Below are positions 44,021 through 53,083 of a stretch of DNA of 64,000 bases, piece after piece (the stretch's first letter is position 1; the number at the start of each line of letters is the position of its first letter). Source of the stretch: Candidatus Avelusimicrobium intestinale. GTDB lineage: Bacteria > Elusimicrobiota > Elusimicrobia > Elusimicrobiales > Elusimicrobiaceae. The notes below the pieces were generated by a model. The model had not been told where the DNA came from, did no database searches, and saw only the letters and a program-made list of their open reading frames with translations. Both the position numbers and the translations under genes were made by a program. The DNA is taken from contig CACWYV010000002.1 in NCBI GenBank assembly GCA_902765225.1, positions 66,697 through 130,696 on the forward strand, in the 5' to 3' direction.

Positions 44021-45838
44021 TTATTGATTATAGCTGTCCTCGTATGGAGTATCATACGGATTACTTGCCGGCGGATAAGTACCGCTCGACGTGGCAGCCG
44101 GGTTACCCGCTAACGGATCGGATCCGTCGTCTTCCTCAATAATCGTCCGGTTGGTAACCTTGCGGGTTATGGTTGTGGTGGTAGCGGAAGAACTGGCAAC
44201 GGAAGAACGAACCGTGCGCATTTTGCGGCCCGGTTTGGTCCACAGACGGGCTGTTGAATAATCCCGCGTATCTTCCTCTTGCACAACCGTTTGTTCCTCT
44301 TTGGGTTTGCCGCAAGATTCATCTTCGCAAACGGCTTTCTTTACTTCGGCACATTTGACGAGTAGCCGCCGGCGCACGGTTTTCTTTTGACCTTTTACAT
44401 CCGTGGCCGTCAACACCAACGTATATTTGCCGCAGGGCAGTTCCGGCCCGATAATACCTTTCCGGCCGTTCCACAAAATTTGGTGATAAACAGGGGTAAA
44501 CCCTTCCAACTGCCGCACAATGTAGTATTTACCGTCCGCGCCATGTTGCACCACGTGCAACACCCAATTATCCAACGCGTCCACAGTCTCCAATACGGAG
44601 AAATCAATGACAAACGCTTCACCCAGCGCCCGGTCAATCGCGTGGCACAGCGGCACTACCGCCATACTTAAGAGCGGTGCCTTCTCGCCCTGTTCGTTCT
44701 TTTCTAAAATCGTAGGCAGTTTGGCATCGTAATCAAATACTAACGCCAAGCCGCGCAAATTGGCAAAGCGGGCCGGCGGTTCCTCATCGGCAAGCCCCAT
44801 ATTATAGTGGAGTTTCCCTTGTGAAATACCGCGGTTGAGTAAGTACGAATTGACAGCCATGGCTTGACGAATACCCGTCAAGTTAACGTCATCCGTATAA
44901 GAACCGGGCGGCAAAATAACGTAAGCGGAACCTTGTGTCAAGGCAAGCAGCTCATAAATGCTATTCAGTAACGGCAACGCTTCCGGCCGGAATCCGGCTT
45001 TGCGGTCAAAAATGACTTCGGGATCAATGTCCAAGGCATCGGGGCGATCATCCCGCATGTAAAGTTGTACGCCCTTGGTATCTTTAATTTGGTTGACAGC
45101 AGCCTCGGTCATGCTGGCAATTTTTTGTTGCGTGTACAAGGAACGGGCCTCAATGGCTTTGTTAGAAGTTAAATCCACAAAAGCCGAGGTCGTGGAATCC
45201 CCCGTAGTGGTAGTGGTCATCATGTCATCCCGTGCGGCTTTGGGCTGCTGGGCCAGGTCCCCGGTGGTAGTCACCGTGATGGTTTCACTGCTCACCGTAA
45301 TACTGCCTTGCGGGGCACGTCCCTCAATTTGGGCTACGGCTTCTTCCTGGGCGGCTAACCGGCGGGCTTCAATTTGAGCCGTTAAAGCTTGTTGTTGTGC
45401 ATCCACCGAATCCAATATATCTTGTTGGGCGGCGGCGGCCGCTTCTTTTTGCGCTTGCAGCTGGGCGGCTTGCGCTTCGGCGGCTTCGCGTACTTGTTCT
45501 TGCGCTTGCGCTACGGCCGCTTCCGCGGTGCTGTCCAATTTTTTTACTTCCCCTTCCTGAAAACTCACATCCACTTCTACCGGAGATTGAATTCCCCCTA
45601 CCCGGTTGTGAATCATTTCAATATATTTCGTCGCTTGGGCCACTTCTTCCGGATTACCGTTGAGTAACACATCAATGAAATAATCCATGGCCTTTTCATC
45701 TTTCTGCTCTTGGTAGAGCGAAATACCTTTGGCCAGTTGCTTAGACGGCGTAGCAGCCGAAGCCACCACTCCGCTTACCAACCAACAACCCACCAAAAAA
45801 ACTGCCAGACATTTACTGATTTTAATTGACTGTATCAT
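44021..45838 (-). CDS. Periplasmic TPR/coiled-coil/OmpA-like protein of the pilus operon
   Basis: This 605-residue protein has a signal peptide (residues 1-28), one TPR-like repeat (about 30-80) and an Ala/Gln/Glu-rich coiled coil (about 95-170). An OmpA-C-like peptidoglycan-binding part follows (FRPEALPLLNSIYELL and RQAMAVNSYLLNRGI, about 283-350), then a FlgD-like Ig domain (PCGKYTLVLTATDVKGQ) and a Thr/Ser-rich acidic tail. It is the first gene of the operon. It may anchor the pilus machinery to the wall. Its exact equivalent in other systems is unknown to me. Confidence 0.55.
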   Translation of the reverse strand: MIQSIKISKCLAVFLVGCWLVSGVVASAATPSKQLAKGISLYQEQKDEKAMDYFIDVLLNGNPEEVAQATKYIEMIHNRVGGIQSPVEVDVSFQEGEVKKLDSTAEAAVAQAQEQVREAAEAQAAQLQAQKEAAAAAQQDILDSVDAQQQALTAQIEARRLAAQEEAVAQIEGRAPQGSITVSSETITVTTTGDLAQQPKAARDDMMTTTTTGDSTTSAFVDLTSNKAIEARSLYTQQKIASMTEAAVNQIKDTKGVQLYMRDDRPDALDIDPEVIFDRKAGFRPEALPLLNSIYELLALTQGSAYVILPPGSYTDDVNLTGIRQAMAVNSYLLNRGISQGKLHYNMGLADEEPPARFANLRGLALVFDYDAKLPTILEKNEQGEKAPLLSMAVVPLCHAIDRALGEAFVIDFSVLETVDALDNWVLHVVQHGADGKYYIVRQLEGFTPVYHQILWNGRKGIIGPELPCGKYTLVLTATDVKGQKKTVRRRLLVKCAEVKKAVCEDESCGKPKEEQTVVQEEDTRDYSTARLWTKPGRKMRTVRSSVASSSATTTTITRKVTNRTIIEEDDGSDPLAGNPAATSSGTYPPASNPYDTPYEDSYNQ

Positions 45839-45898
45839 GAGCTATCCTATTTAAAATATAATTTGCAATTTGCAATTTCCTAATAACCAGATACTAGC

Positions 45899-45926
45899 AT
45901 TATAGCAATTTAGCACGATTTGTAAA
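45899..45926 (-). promoter_or_regulatory. Promoter of the type IV pilus operon
   Basis: On the minus strand TTTACA (45921-45926), 16 bases, TATAAT (45899-45904). The leader contains a direct repeat (TTGCAAATTGCAA) and AGGATA before the ATG. It probably drives 45838 to 31529. Confidence 0.75.
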
Positions 45927-45944
45927 CAGGGTTTTTAAAATTTT

Positions 45945-48560
45945 TTACTTTTTTCGCTCCAATGCTTTCAACCGCGCCAGCGCGACTTCGTTCCCCGGAT
46001 AATAGAACAAGGCATTTTGCAAACACCGCATAGCCCCGGAAATATCCTCTGCCTTGTAAAACAATGTGGACAAAGCCAAGTTGGCCCAAAGATCATCGGG
46101 GTGCCGGGCCAATACTTGCTCCAATATCTCTTTGGATTTAATATCATTCCCCGCCAAAGAAAGGACACGGGCCAACAAAATATCCCCGTTGGTATCATCC
46201 GGATATTGTTCCCGGTAATGCTCCAAATTTCCACGTAAACGCTGTTGGTAGAAGGCTGACATTTTTTCAAAACGGGTTACCTTGTCTTGATATTTTTGCA
46301 ACAACTTGGCCTGGGCCAAAATTTCCGGTTTTTCCGTTTCCGCAGCATACAGTTGTTCCAACCGATGCAACAGTTCCCGGTCCAATGTGTTGACCACCAA
46401 TCCCCGCTTGTACGTATTTTTGGTGTATTCTACCTCACCTAATTTGCCATAAATTTCGCCCACGCGGTGCCACAAATCTGTCTGATATGGGAACAATTCC
46501 AACCCGCGCTCCAATAATGCCATTTCTTCACTGCCGGCGTAAATAACATTTTCATACAGCAACTGCGCCAACAACCCGTACGTCTGCAAGTGATAGGGAT
46601 GCAACCGCAAATGGTCTGCTAAATAATGCACGGCCTTTTTGGTATCTTTGGCCCCTAACGCCGCCAAAGCGGAGTGAAAGTAAACCTCCTCGTAGTAAGC
46701 AGCAGCGGAAGCTGTTTTTTCATAAACGGCCAGAGCTTCTTTATATCTTCGTTGGCCCAGTAACATATTTCCCAACCGGAATCCTGCCTCCGTGTTGGCC
46801 GGATATAGTGAAAGCGCCGCCGATAAATCTTTTTCGGCCTGAGTATAATTTTCTTGGGCCACGGCTTTCTGGCCGGAGAAAAAGCGATATTCGCTATTGA
46901 GCCAAATGACTTGCCAAACAATGACCGCACCCGCCAAAGCCACGATTAGCAAAGCCACCGTTTTGGTAAACGGATTGGCCTGCACCGGAACGCGTAACTC
47001 TTCTTTTCCCACGCCGCTGACTTCCGCCCCTACCAACCACCAGAAAATAAATGCCGGCACTACCGCCTGCAAAGAAATGTTTAGCAAATTATCCACCAAC
47101 ATCCCCAAAATACCGCAGAACAGGGCCTGTAATAATTGTTTTTTATCTCCTTCTTTTTTATGTACGGCGAAATCGCGCACTTCCAAAAATAGCACCATAA
47201 ACATAAACAGGAACAATCCCACACCCACAATGCCGCCTTGCGCCAGTTGGAATAAGACCTCGTTGTGCGGAGCGTGGGTCAGCGTTTTTAATTCCCGCAA
47301 ATTAGGATACTGTAATAATGTTTTGGGCTGATACCGCGTGAAAGCCAGTTGGAAATTCCCCAATCCGCTGCCGAGCACCGGACGCGCCAAAAAGATTTCT
47401 TTGGCCACATCCCACATAAACAACCGCTGGTGCATGGATTGGAAAATAGCATCTTTATCAACATTAAGGGTAAAATTAGCCGGTGTAACTTGGGTGAGTT
47501 CCCGCGCACAAGCGGCGACCGGATTGGAAACATCTTTCCCGTCCACATACACAGACCCCCATCCCACACCTATCGCCAGCAACGCCAGTAAAAACACACG
47601 TCCGCGGCGGCTCCAAATCAGTGCCCGCAACGTGCCGAACATCCACATCATGATGAGCGCGCACACCGCGCCCAACCAACAAGAACGCGCCAACCCAAAC
47701 GATAAAAACAAAATGTAAACCAAGACTAGCAGACCGTACACCACCCAATCTTTTTTACTTTCCGCCCGCATGTAATACACCAACAAAGCCGGCAACAACA
47801 TGACCACCGCAGAAGATAAAAAGTTAGGATTACCGAAGGTAGAAAAAGCCCGCGAAGCAAATTGGTTAATTTCAAACGGCCACAAAAACTCCAATCCCAA
47901 AGCCTGCAACACACCGTAACAACACGCCAAAAACACCGCAATAAACATCAGTACCAAAATATTCTCCTGCGTCAGTTTCCGCAGCACCCGCACCCCCAAC
48001 CAAATGCCCACGGCCCACAACACCAACGCATACACATCCAGTAACTGCACCCACAAAGCAGGCGAAGATAAATGGGTTTTTATCATCGGGAAGAAATACC
48101 ACAACGCTCCCCACGCCCAAAATAGCAGGATATAATTGGTCTTACTTTCAATCACTCCGGCACAAACGATATTCTTACTGATAATATATGCCCCGACAGA
48201 AACTATCAACAACAAACTGCCATAATTGAGCAGCCCGTAAAACATGGTCTGCCGCAAGGCCTGCGGGGCCGAAGACACGGCGGACAACCACCCTACCACA
48301 CACGCCAACACATACAGAAAAAAAGCCAAGTCAAAAAAAGTTTTGGTAAACTCAATGGTTTGCGTACGCAAGAACTTAACAGCCAGCGTTCCGTAGATAA
48401 GCGCAATCAACACATAAAGCAAACTGTTTTGGATAAAAAAAGGATTCGCCGTTAAATCGGTATAAAACAAAAGCGGCACCATCAGGAAACACATTACCAA
48501 CAGTACACGAATAATTTTCATATATACCGTTTCTTTGGATGCCTTGGTTAAATTCAACAT
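45945..48560 (-). CDS. O-antigen ligase-like (Wzy_C) membrane protein with TPR domain
   Basis: This 871-residue protein starts at 48560, with GGGGGGA 4 bases before the ATG. The first half has about 10-12 membrane helices with the periplasmic loop motif LARPVLGSGLGNFQ and HAPHNEVLFQLAQGG of the Wzy_C/WaaL/PglL family. The second half (about residues 570-860) is a run of TPR repeats (for example TEAGFRLGNMLLGQRRYKEALAVYEK). Such fusions include bactoprenol-linked glycan polymerases, ligases and pilin O-oligosaccharyltransferases. The substrate cannot be told. Its position between pilus genes and htpX is suggestive but not proof of pilin glycosylation. Confidence 0.82.
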   Translation of the reverse strand: MLNLTKASKETVYMKIIRVLLVMCFLMVPLLFYTDLTANPFFIQNSLLYVLIALIYGTLAVKFLRTQTIEFTKTFFDLAFFLYVLACVVGWLSAVSSAPQALRQTMFYGLLNYGSLLLIVSVGAYIISKNIVCAGVIESKTNYILLFWAWGALWYFFPMIKTHLSSPALWVQLLDVYALVLWAVGIWLGVRVLRKLTQENILVLMFIAVFLACCYGVLQALGLEFLWPFEINQFASRAFSTFGNPNFLSSAVVMLLPALLVYYMRAESKKDWVVYGLLVLVYILFLSFGLARSCWLGAVCALIMMWMFGTLRALIWSRRGRVFLLALLAIGVGWGSVYVDGKDVSNPVAACARELTQVTPANFTLNVDKDAIFQSMHQRLFMWDVAKEIFLARPVLGSGLGNFQLAFTRYQPKTLLQYPNLRELKTLTHAPHNEVLFQLAQGGIVGVGLFLFMFMVLFLEVRDFAVHKKEGDKKQLLQALFCGILGMLVDNLLNISLQAVVPAFIFWWLVGAEVSGVGKEELRVPVQANPFTKTVALLIVALAGAVIVWQVIWLNSEYRFFSGQKAVAQENYTQAEKDLSAALSLYPANTEAGFRLGNMLLGQRRYKEALAVYEKTASAAAYYEEVYFHSALAALGAKDTKKAVHYLADHLRLHPYHLQTYGLLAQLLYENVIYAGSEEMALLERGLELFPYQTDLWHRVGEIYGKLGEVEYTKNTYKRGLVVNTLDRELLHRLEQLYAAETEKPEILAQAKLLQKYQDKVTRFEKMSAFYQQRLRGNLEHYREQYPDDTNGDILLARVLSLAGNDIKSKEILEQVLARHPDDLWANLALSTLFYKAEDISGAMRCLQNALFYYPGNEVALARLKALERKK

Positions 48561-48582
48561 AAATCCCCCCGGAATTTTCCAC

Positions 48583-49671
48583 TTACATTGTAGTTTTTGA
48601 AGCGGATTTAGACAAGTGTTTTCTACGGCGAATGCCAGACTTACGGGGTGAAAACATACCGTCCATATCGTTGAGCGCACGGATACGGTCTTCTATCGGC
48701 GGGTGAGAACGGTACAAGCCGCTAAACCAACCAAACCAAGTGGTTTCTTTGGCAGGCGTTTCAATACACAGCGCCCCTAAAAGGGCTGTCCGGTCCAACG
48801 CTTCAATCCGGCTGTCCATGCTGATACGCCACAAAGCTTTAGCCAACGCACGCGGGTGGCGCGTCATCAACGCGGCGTCCGCATCCGCTAATTGTTCGCG
48901 CGTGCGGGATAATCCCAAACGCAGTAGCGGGGCTACCACATATCCGTACATCAGTAACACCCACCCGATATATGCCAAAAAACCAAACGGCTGCCGGATG
49001 CGCGATATGGATAGGTCACCTTCCTCGTAAATATCATCCTTTTCGTGGATGTAAAAAAAATACTCTCCCACAAAAGTAAAGAAAGCCAAACACGTTACCA
49101 GCACCGTCATGGTGCGTGTATCTTGGTTGCGGATGTGTGCCAATTCGTGTGCTAAAACGGCTTCCAGTTGCACACGGTCCAAATTGGCCAGCAACCCCTT
49201 GGATACAACAATGGCACAGTTTTCCGGGCTGGTACCGACGGAAAACGCATTGAGGGAATTATCCTCCAGCAGATACAAACGCGGGACCACATCTCCCGTG
49301 CGAATGCATAAATTTTCCAACAACACATACGTATCATGAGCGTCCCATTTGAGTAATAGCCGCACCCCGGACAAACGTCCTAAAATTAATTCCGCTCCCT
49401 CTTTCAAGGCCAGATGTGCCCAAAAGGCAGAGATGCCCAAACACAACGGCAGTAACCAACTGCAGGCTTGTAGGGTTTGCATCCAAGCATGCATCATCAC
49501 ACTGCCCCACGTGAACACATTGGTCGGACGGAAATAAGCCAGCACTCCCCCCAACACAAAAAAGCCAAACGTAGCTAAATACGTAAACGCAAGGGTAGAT
49601 AACGCGAACAGTATAATAAACCACGCACTGCGGCGACGGTTCCGGCTAATATGAGCGTAGGCAACTGCCAT
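48583..49671 (-). CDS. HtpX-like M48 zinc metalloprotease, copy 2
   Basis: This 362-residue protein starts at 49671 (TAATG overlap with the upstream gene; GAGGAG before it). It has two N-terminal membrane helices, the zinc site HELAH (175-179) followed by RNQDTRT, two more helices after it and the M48 SRTREQLADADAALM segment that supplies the third zinc-ligand Glu. It ends in a strongly basic C-terminus. M48 HtpX-type proteases clear damaged membrane proteins. It is a tandem paralog of the gene at 49671-50681. Confidence 0.9.
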   Translation of the reverse strand: MAVAYAHISRNRRRSAWFIILFALSTLAFTYLATFGFFVLGGVLAYFRPTNVFTWGSVMMHAWMQTLQACSWLLPLCLGISAFWAHLALKEGAELILGRLSGVRLLLKWDAHDTYVLLENLCIRTGDVVPRLYLLEDNSLNAFSVGTSPENCAIVVSKGLLANLDRVQLEAVLAHELAHIRNQDTRTMTVLVTCLAFFTFVGEYFFYIHEKDDIYEEGDLSISRIRQPFGFLAYIGWVLLMYGYVVAPLLRLGLSRTREQLADADAALMTRHPRALAKALWRISMDSRIEALDRTALLGALCIETPAKETTWFGWFSGLYRSHPPIEDRIRALNDMDGMFSPRKSGIRRRKHLSKSASKTTM

Positions 49672-50681
49672 TAGTTGACTCCTCGGTATCCGTGATCCAT
49701 TTCTTCCAAAACGGCGATGCGTTTTTGAATGGGAGGATGCGTGGCCAGCAATCCCGAGATGGCTGAAAATAAACCGGCCTGGGCCAACGGATTGGCGATG
49801 CACATAGCTGCCATGCTCTCGCGTTTATCCAGCGCTTCCACCCGGCAATCGGAAGCGATTTTCCGCAGCGCACTGGCCAAAGCCAACGGATTGCGCGTCG
49901 TTAAAGCGGCCGTGGCATCGGCTTGGTATTCACGCCGGCGCGAAACAGCTAAGCGCAACAACGGGGCTAATAAATAGCCGTACAACAAACAAGCAAATCC
50001 CAACGCGGCAAATACCAACAACAGCCCTCCGTTCTCTTTTCGTCCGCGGGAATTTCGCACCGCCACGCGCAGTAACCATTCCCCCAAAAAGGTGAAAAAA
50101 GAAATTCCGGCCACGGTAATGAGCATAAGGCGGATATCCCGGTTTTCTACGTGAGCCAGTTCGTGCGCAATGACGCCTTCCAACTCGGCCCGTTCCAACC
50201 GTTTCACGATGCCTTTTGTCAAAGCAACGGACGCGTGGTCCGGATCCCGCCCGGTCGCAAACGCATTTAACGACTCGTCATCTATAATGTAGATACGCGG
50301 CACGGGCAGTCCGCGGGTGATGCATAAATTTTCCACCAAACGATAGATTTCGGGTTGGCTTCTGCGCGTAACCGCAACGGCCTGCGCCGATGAAAGCATC
50401 CACTCATCTCCCGTAAAATAGGAAAACAAAATCCACCCGGCAGCCGTCAGCAAACACAACGGTGTGACTACCGCTGCCCACGAAAGGACCGTCCGTTGGA
50501 ACGTCGTTACCGTCAGCCCATTCCAAGACACCAATGACGGCTCATACCCCTGCCCTTGTGTCAACCACAAGGCCACCCACAGTGTGGCTAATACCAACAC
50601 CGTGAACAGCAAGGGGAAAAGCAAAACAAGCAGCACAGTGCGCCGCTTGTTCTCGTCAATGTGTTCGTAAATAGTAGCCAT
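49671..50681 (-). CDS. HtpX-like M48 zinc metalloprotease, copy 1
   Basis: This 336-residue protein has the HELAH zinc site (173-177) followed by VENRD, VENLC at about 116-120, and AVSRRREYQADATAAL, which provides the third zinc-ligand Glu. Two membrane helices precede the catalytic site and two follow it. The gene follows lemA by 6 bases, the well known lemA-htpX arrangement. Its stop overlaps the ATG of the second copy. Confidence 0.92.
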   Translation of the reverse strand: MATIYEHIDENKRRTVLLVLLFPLLFTVLVLATLWVALWLTQGQGYEPSLVSWNGLTVTTFQRTVLSWAAVVTPLCLLTAAGWILFSYFTGDEWMLSSAQAVAVTRRSQPEIYRLVENLCITRGLPVPRIYIIDDESLNAFATGRDPDHASVALTKGIVKRLERAELEGVIAHELAHVENRDIRLMLITVAGISFFTFLGEWLLRVAVRNSRGRKENGGLLLVFAALGFACLLYGYLLAPLLRLAVSRRREYQADATAALTTRNPLALASALRKIASDCRVEALDKRESMAAMCIANPLAQAGLFSAISGLLATHPPIQKRIAVLEEMDHGYRGVN

Positions 50682-50687
50682 GGACGG

Positions 50688-51257
50688 TTAAAATTTAACG
50701 TTCACAGGTTGGCTGGCTTGCGCTTCTTCCATTTCAAAGAAATTTTGCTTTTCAAAATGGAAACACGCCGCAATGATATTGCTGGGGAAGCTTTCCACCT
50801 GTGTATTTAAAGCCAACACATTTCCGTTGTAAAAACGGCGGGCGGCTTGGATTTTGTCTTCCGTATCGCGCAGTTCCCGTTGAAGTTCAATAAAGTTTTC
50901 ATTGGCTTTCAAAGCGGGGTAATTTTCGCTTAAGGCAAAAACCGATTTGAGCGCACCGGACAGTATATTTTCCGACTGGGCTAACTTCTTCATATCTTCG
51001 GGGTTGACTGCCATAGCCATGTTGCGGGCCTTAATGACGTTTTCCAACGTCTTTCCTTCGTGCGCCGCATATCCTTTAACGGTTTCCACCAAGTTAGGGA
51101 TTAAATCATACCGGCGTTTCATCTGTACTTCAATGTCACTCCAGGCCTCTTTGCTGCGGTTACGAAGCGTAACAAACTTGTTATACGCCATAATCACGTA
51201 CCCCGCCAATCCAACGGCCAACGCTACGACTAGTACAATTATTAGTGTGCTGCTCAT
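50688..51257 (-). CDS. lemA: LemA family protein
   Basis: This 189-residue protein has an N-terminal membrane helix, followed by YNKFVTLRNRSKEAWSDIEVQMKRRYDLIPNLVETVKGYA, the LemA core, then ALKSVFALSENYPALKANENF and ELRDTEDKIQAARRFYNGNV. LemA is a helical-bundle protein of unclear role, often paired with HtpX. AAGGAG precedes the ATG. A strong promoter lies upstream, so lemA plus two htpX-like genes form one unit. Confidence 0.95.
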   Translation of the reverse strand: MSSTLIIVLVVALAVGLAGYVIMAYNKFVTLRNRSKEAWSDIEVQMKRRYDLIPNLVETVKGYAAHEGKTLENVIKARNMAMAVNPEDMKKLAQSENILSGALKSVFALSENYPALKANENFIELQRELRDTEDKIQAARRFYNGNVLALNTQVESFPSNIIAACFHFEKQNFFEMEEAQASQPVNVKF

Positions 51258-51310
51258 TTTTTTCTCCTTGGTTTTCCCTTTATAAACGGGATTGATATGC
51301 CAACAGTAGT

Positions 51311-51339
51311 ATTATAAAAATCTTTCCCGGATTTGTAAA
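51311..51339 (-). promoter_or_regulatory. Promoter of the lemA-htpX-like operon
   Basis: On the minus strand TTTACA (51334-51339), 17 bases, TATAAT (51311-51316). Confidence 0.8.
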
Positions 51340-51359
51340 GTAAATTTTAACGCCCTTTT

Positions 51360-51525
51360 TTATTCTGCTTTTCCGTTAGGGAAAGCCCGGCCTGTAGCCA
51401 CGATGTTGCTAACGTAATTAATCACTTCTACGGCCTCCCAGGGTGTCCCTGCGGGGGTTATATACCCGACAATAAAGAAACCCCGGATACAAACAAACAT
51501 AAAATAATTAAAAGATAATTTTTCA
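51360..51525 (-). pseudogene. Small secreted protein gene, probably frameshifted
   Basis: From an ATG at 51525 the frame encodes a signal peptide-like start (MKNYLLIILCLFVSGVSLLS) and stops two codons later. Another frame then continues as GYITPAGTPWEAVEVINYVS and on to a stop at 51360. A single-base indel near 51460-51470 would join the two into a 55-residue secreted peptide. It is either a broken gene or an assembly error. Confidence is low because the peptide is short. Confidence 0.35.
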
Positions 51526-51560
51526 TGAGAATATGGTAATACAATTTCTCCCCACCCACA

Positions 51561-51595
51561 AGGGCCAAAGGACCTATCTTTCAACTAGGTCCTTT
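51561..51595. repeat. TAGGTCC repeat element, copy C
   Basis: AGGGCCAAAGGACCTA and TAGGTCCTTT form an inverted pair with a 9-base loop. The core matches copies at 10590-10630 and 27390-27429. Confidence 0.55.
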
Positions 51596-51687
51596 CTATC
51601 AAATAAATTTTTTCCCTCTTGCGTTTAAGTAACAGAATAATGCTATAATGGAGTTATCTTCGCACCTTACTATTCAAGGAGATTTTT

Positions 51688-53007
51688 ATGACACAAACAA
51701 CACCCCCTGCCGTCAAACAAAAACAACCTGCCGGGCTTTACCTATTGTTTGCTACCGAAATGTGGGAACGGTTTAGTTTTTACTCGCTAAAAGCCTTGTT
51801 TGTTCTGTACCTGACAAAGGAACTTTTACTTTCTACCGAACAGGCCAGCAGTTATTACGGAAATTTGATGAGTTTAATTTTTCTCTCGCCGTTAATCGGC
51901 GGATATATAGCCGATAAATGGCTCGGCAAGCGCGCCTCTATTATTGTAGGGGGCATTTGTATTGCGCTGGGACAGTTGTGCATGGGCCAAGGGTCGTTAC
52001 CTGCCGTGTGGGTAGCCATGGGACTAATTATCATAGGTAACGGATTTTTTAAACCGAATATTTCCAGTATCGTCGGCGATTTGTACGAAAAGAATGACTC
52101 CCGGCGCGACGGCGGCTTTACGATTTTTTACATGGGCATCAACTTGGGCTCGTTTTTAGCCGGACTCATAGCCGGGACGTTGGCACACCACTTCGGTTGG
52201 GTATATGGTTTTGGTTCGGCGGCGGTGGGAATGATTATCGGGCTGGGATTATTCATTTGGGGGAAAGATAAATACTTACAGGGCAAAGGTAAAGCCCCCA
52301 AAGAATATATTAAGGAGAACGCAACGAAAGCCGTTTCCAACGCCCCGTTAACCAAAGAAGAAAAGCAGCGGATCGCCGTTATTTTTATCATGGCGTTTTT
52401 TACAATTTTCTTCTGGGCTATCTTTGAACAGAAAGGGGCCGCCCTGAACCTGATTGCCGACCAACACGTCAACCGCGTTATTCACTTTTTCGGAAAACCG
52501 TTTGAAATCCCGACGGCGTGGTTCCAATCCATTAACCCGCTTTTTATTATGCTCTTTGCCCCGGTTGTTTCCAAACTGTGGGTCCATTTGGGTAAAAAGG
52601 GGAAAGATTTAAGCGTGCCCGCCAAATTTATGGTGGCCTTTTGGTTAATTGCTACAGGGTACGTTATTTTGCTGCTGTCCACCTGGGCGTGTGGCGATAA
52701 CAAAATGGGAATCTGGTGGATTGTGGGAGCTTACTTCATGTTTACCATGGGCGAATTGTGTTTATCGCCGGTGGGGCTATCCATGGTTACCAAATTATCC
52801 CCGGCCAAGTTTATATCGCTTTTTATGGGCATTTGGTTCCTAGCCACGTCTATCGCCGGGAAATTGGCAGGATTGTATTCCGGTCAATTAAGCAAAATGT
52901 CCCTGCAACAATTCTTTACTTGGCCGGTCATTGTACCGATTTGCGCCTCGCTCGTGTTATTGGTACTCATCAAACCCATTAAGAAATGGATGAACGGAAT
53001 ACAGTAG
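51688..53007 (+). CDS. POT-family proton-coupled di/tripeptide transporter
   Basis: This 439-residue inner membrane protein has about 11-12 helices. It shows the POT signature near the N-terminus, EMWERFSFYSLKALFVLYL, and FFKPNISSIVGDLYEK plus FYMGINLGSFLAGLIAG, which match the PTR2 family patterns. It imports peptides with protons. It is somewhat shorter than many homologs (about 490). AAGGAG precedes the ATG, with a TATAAT box upstream. Next to it are pepT and several proteases, which fits peptide use. Confidence 0.93.
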   Translation: MTQTTPPAVKQKQPAGLYLLFATEMWERFSFYSLKALFVLYLTKELLLSTEQASSYYGNLMSLIFLSPLIGGYIADKWLGKRASIIVGGICIALGQLCMGQGSLPAVWVAMGLIIIGNGFFKPNISSIVGDLYEKNDSRRDGGFTIFYMGINLGSFLAGLIAGTLAHHFGWVYGFGSAAVGMIIGLGLFIWGKDKYLQGKGKAPKEYIKENATKAVSNAPLTKEEKQRIAVIFIMAFFTIFFWAIFEQKGAALNLIADQHVNRVIHFFGKPFEIPTAWFQSINPLFIMLFAPVVSKLWVHLGKKGKDLSVPAKFMVAFWLIATGYVILLLSTWACGDNKMGIWWIVGAYFMFTMGELCLSPVGLSMVTKLSPAKFISLFMGIWFLATSIAGKLAGLYSGQLSKMSLQQFFTWPVIVPICASLVLLVLIKPIKKWMNGIQ

Positions 53008-53033
53008 TTCGTTTTACACTCCACTAAAACACA

Positions 53034-53063
53034 ACAAACCCCCGGAAATATCCGGGGGTTTGT
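53034..53063. terminator. Terminator between transporter and lipoprotein genes
   Basis: ACAAACCCCCGGA and TCCGGGGGTTTGT form a perfect 13-base stem around AATA, between convergent genes. Confidence 0.85.
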
Positions 53064-53083
53064 GTCCTGTACGGTAAAAATTT

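Noticed and set aside
48561-48680. Longer N-termini for several genes (for example 48680, 60947, 55993, 53629, 36603, 14109, 12290)
   Set aside because: The internal ATG has a ribosome site, a stop/start overlap or a promoter just before it, and the extra residues do not match the families.
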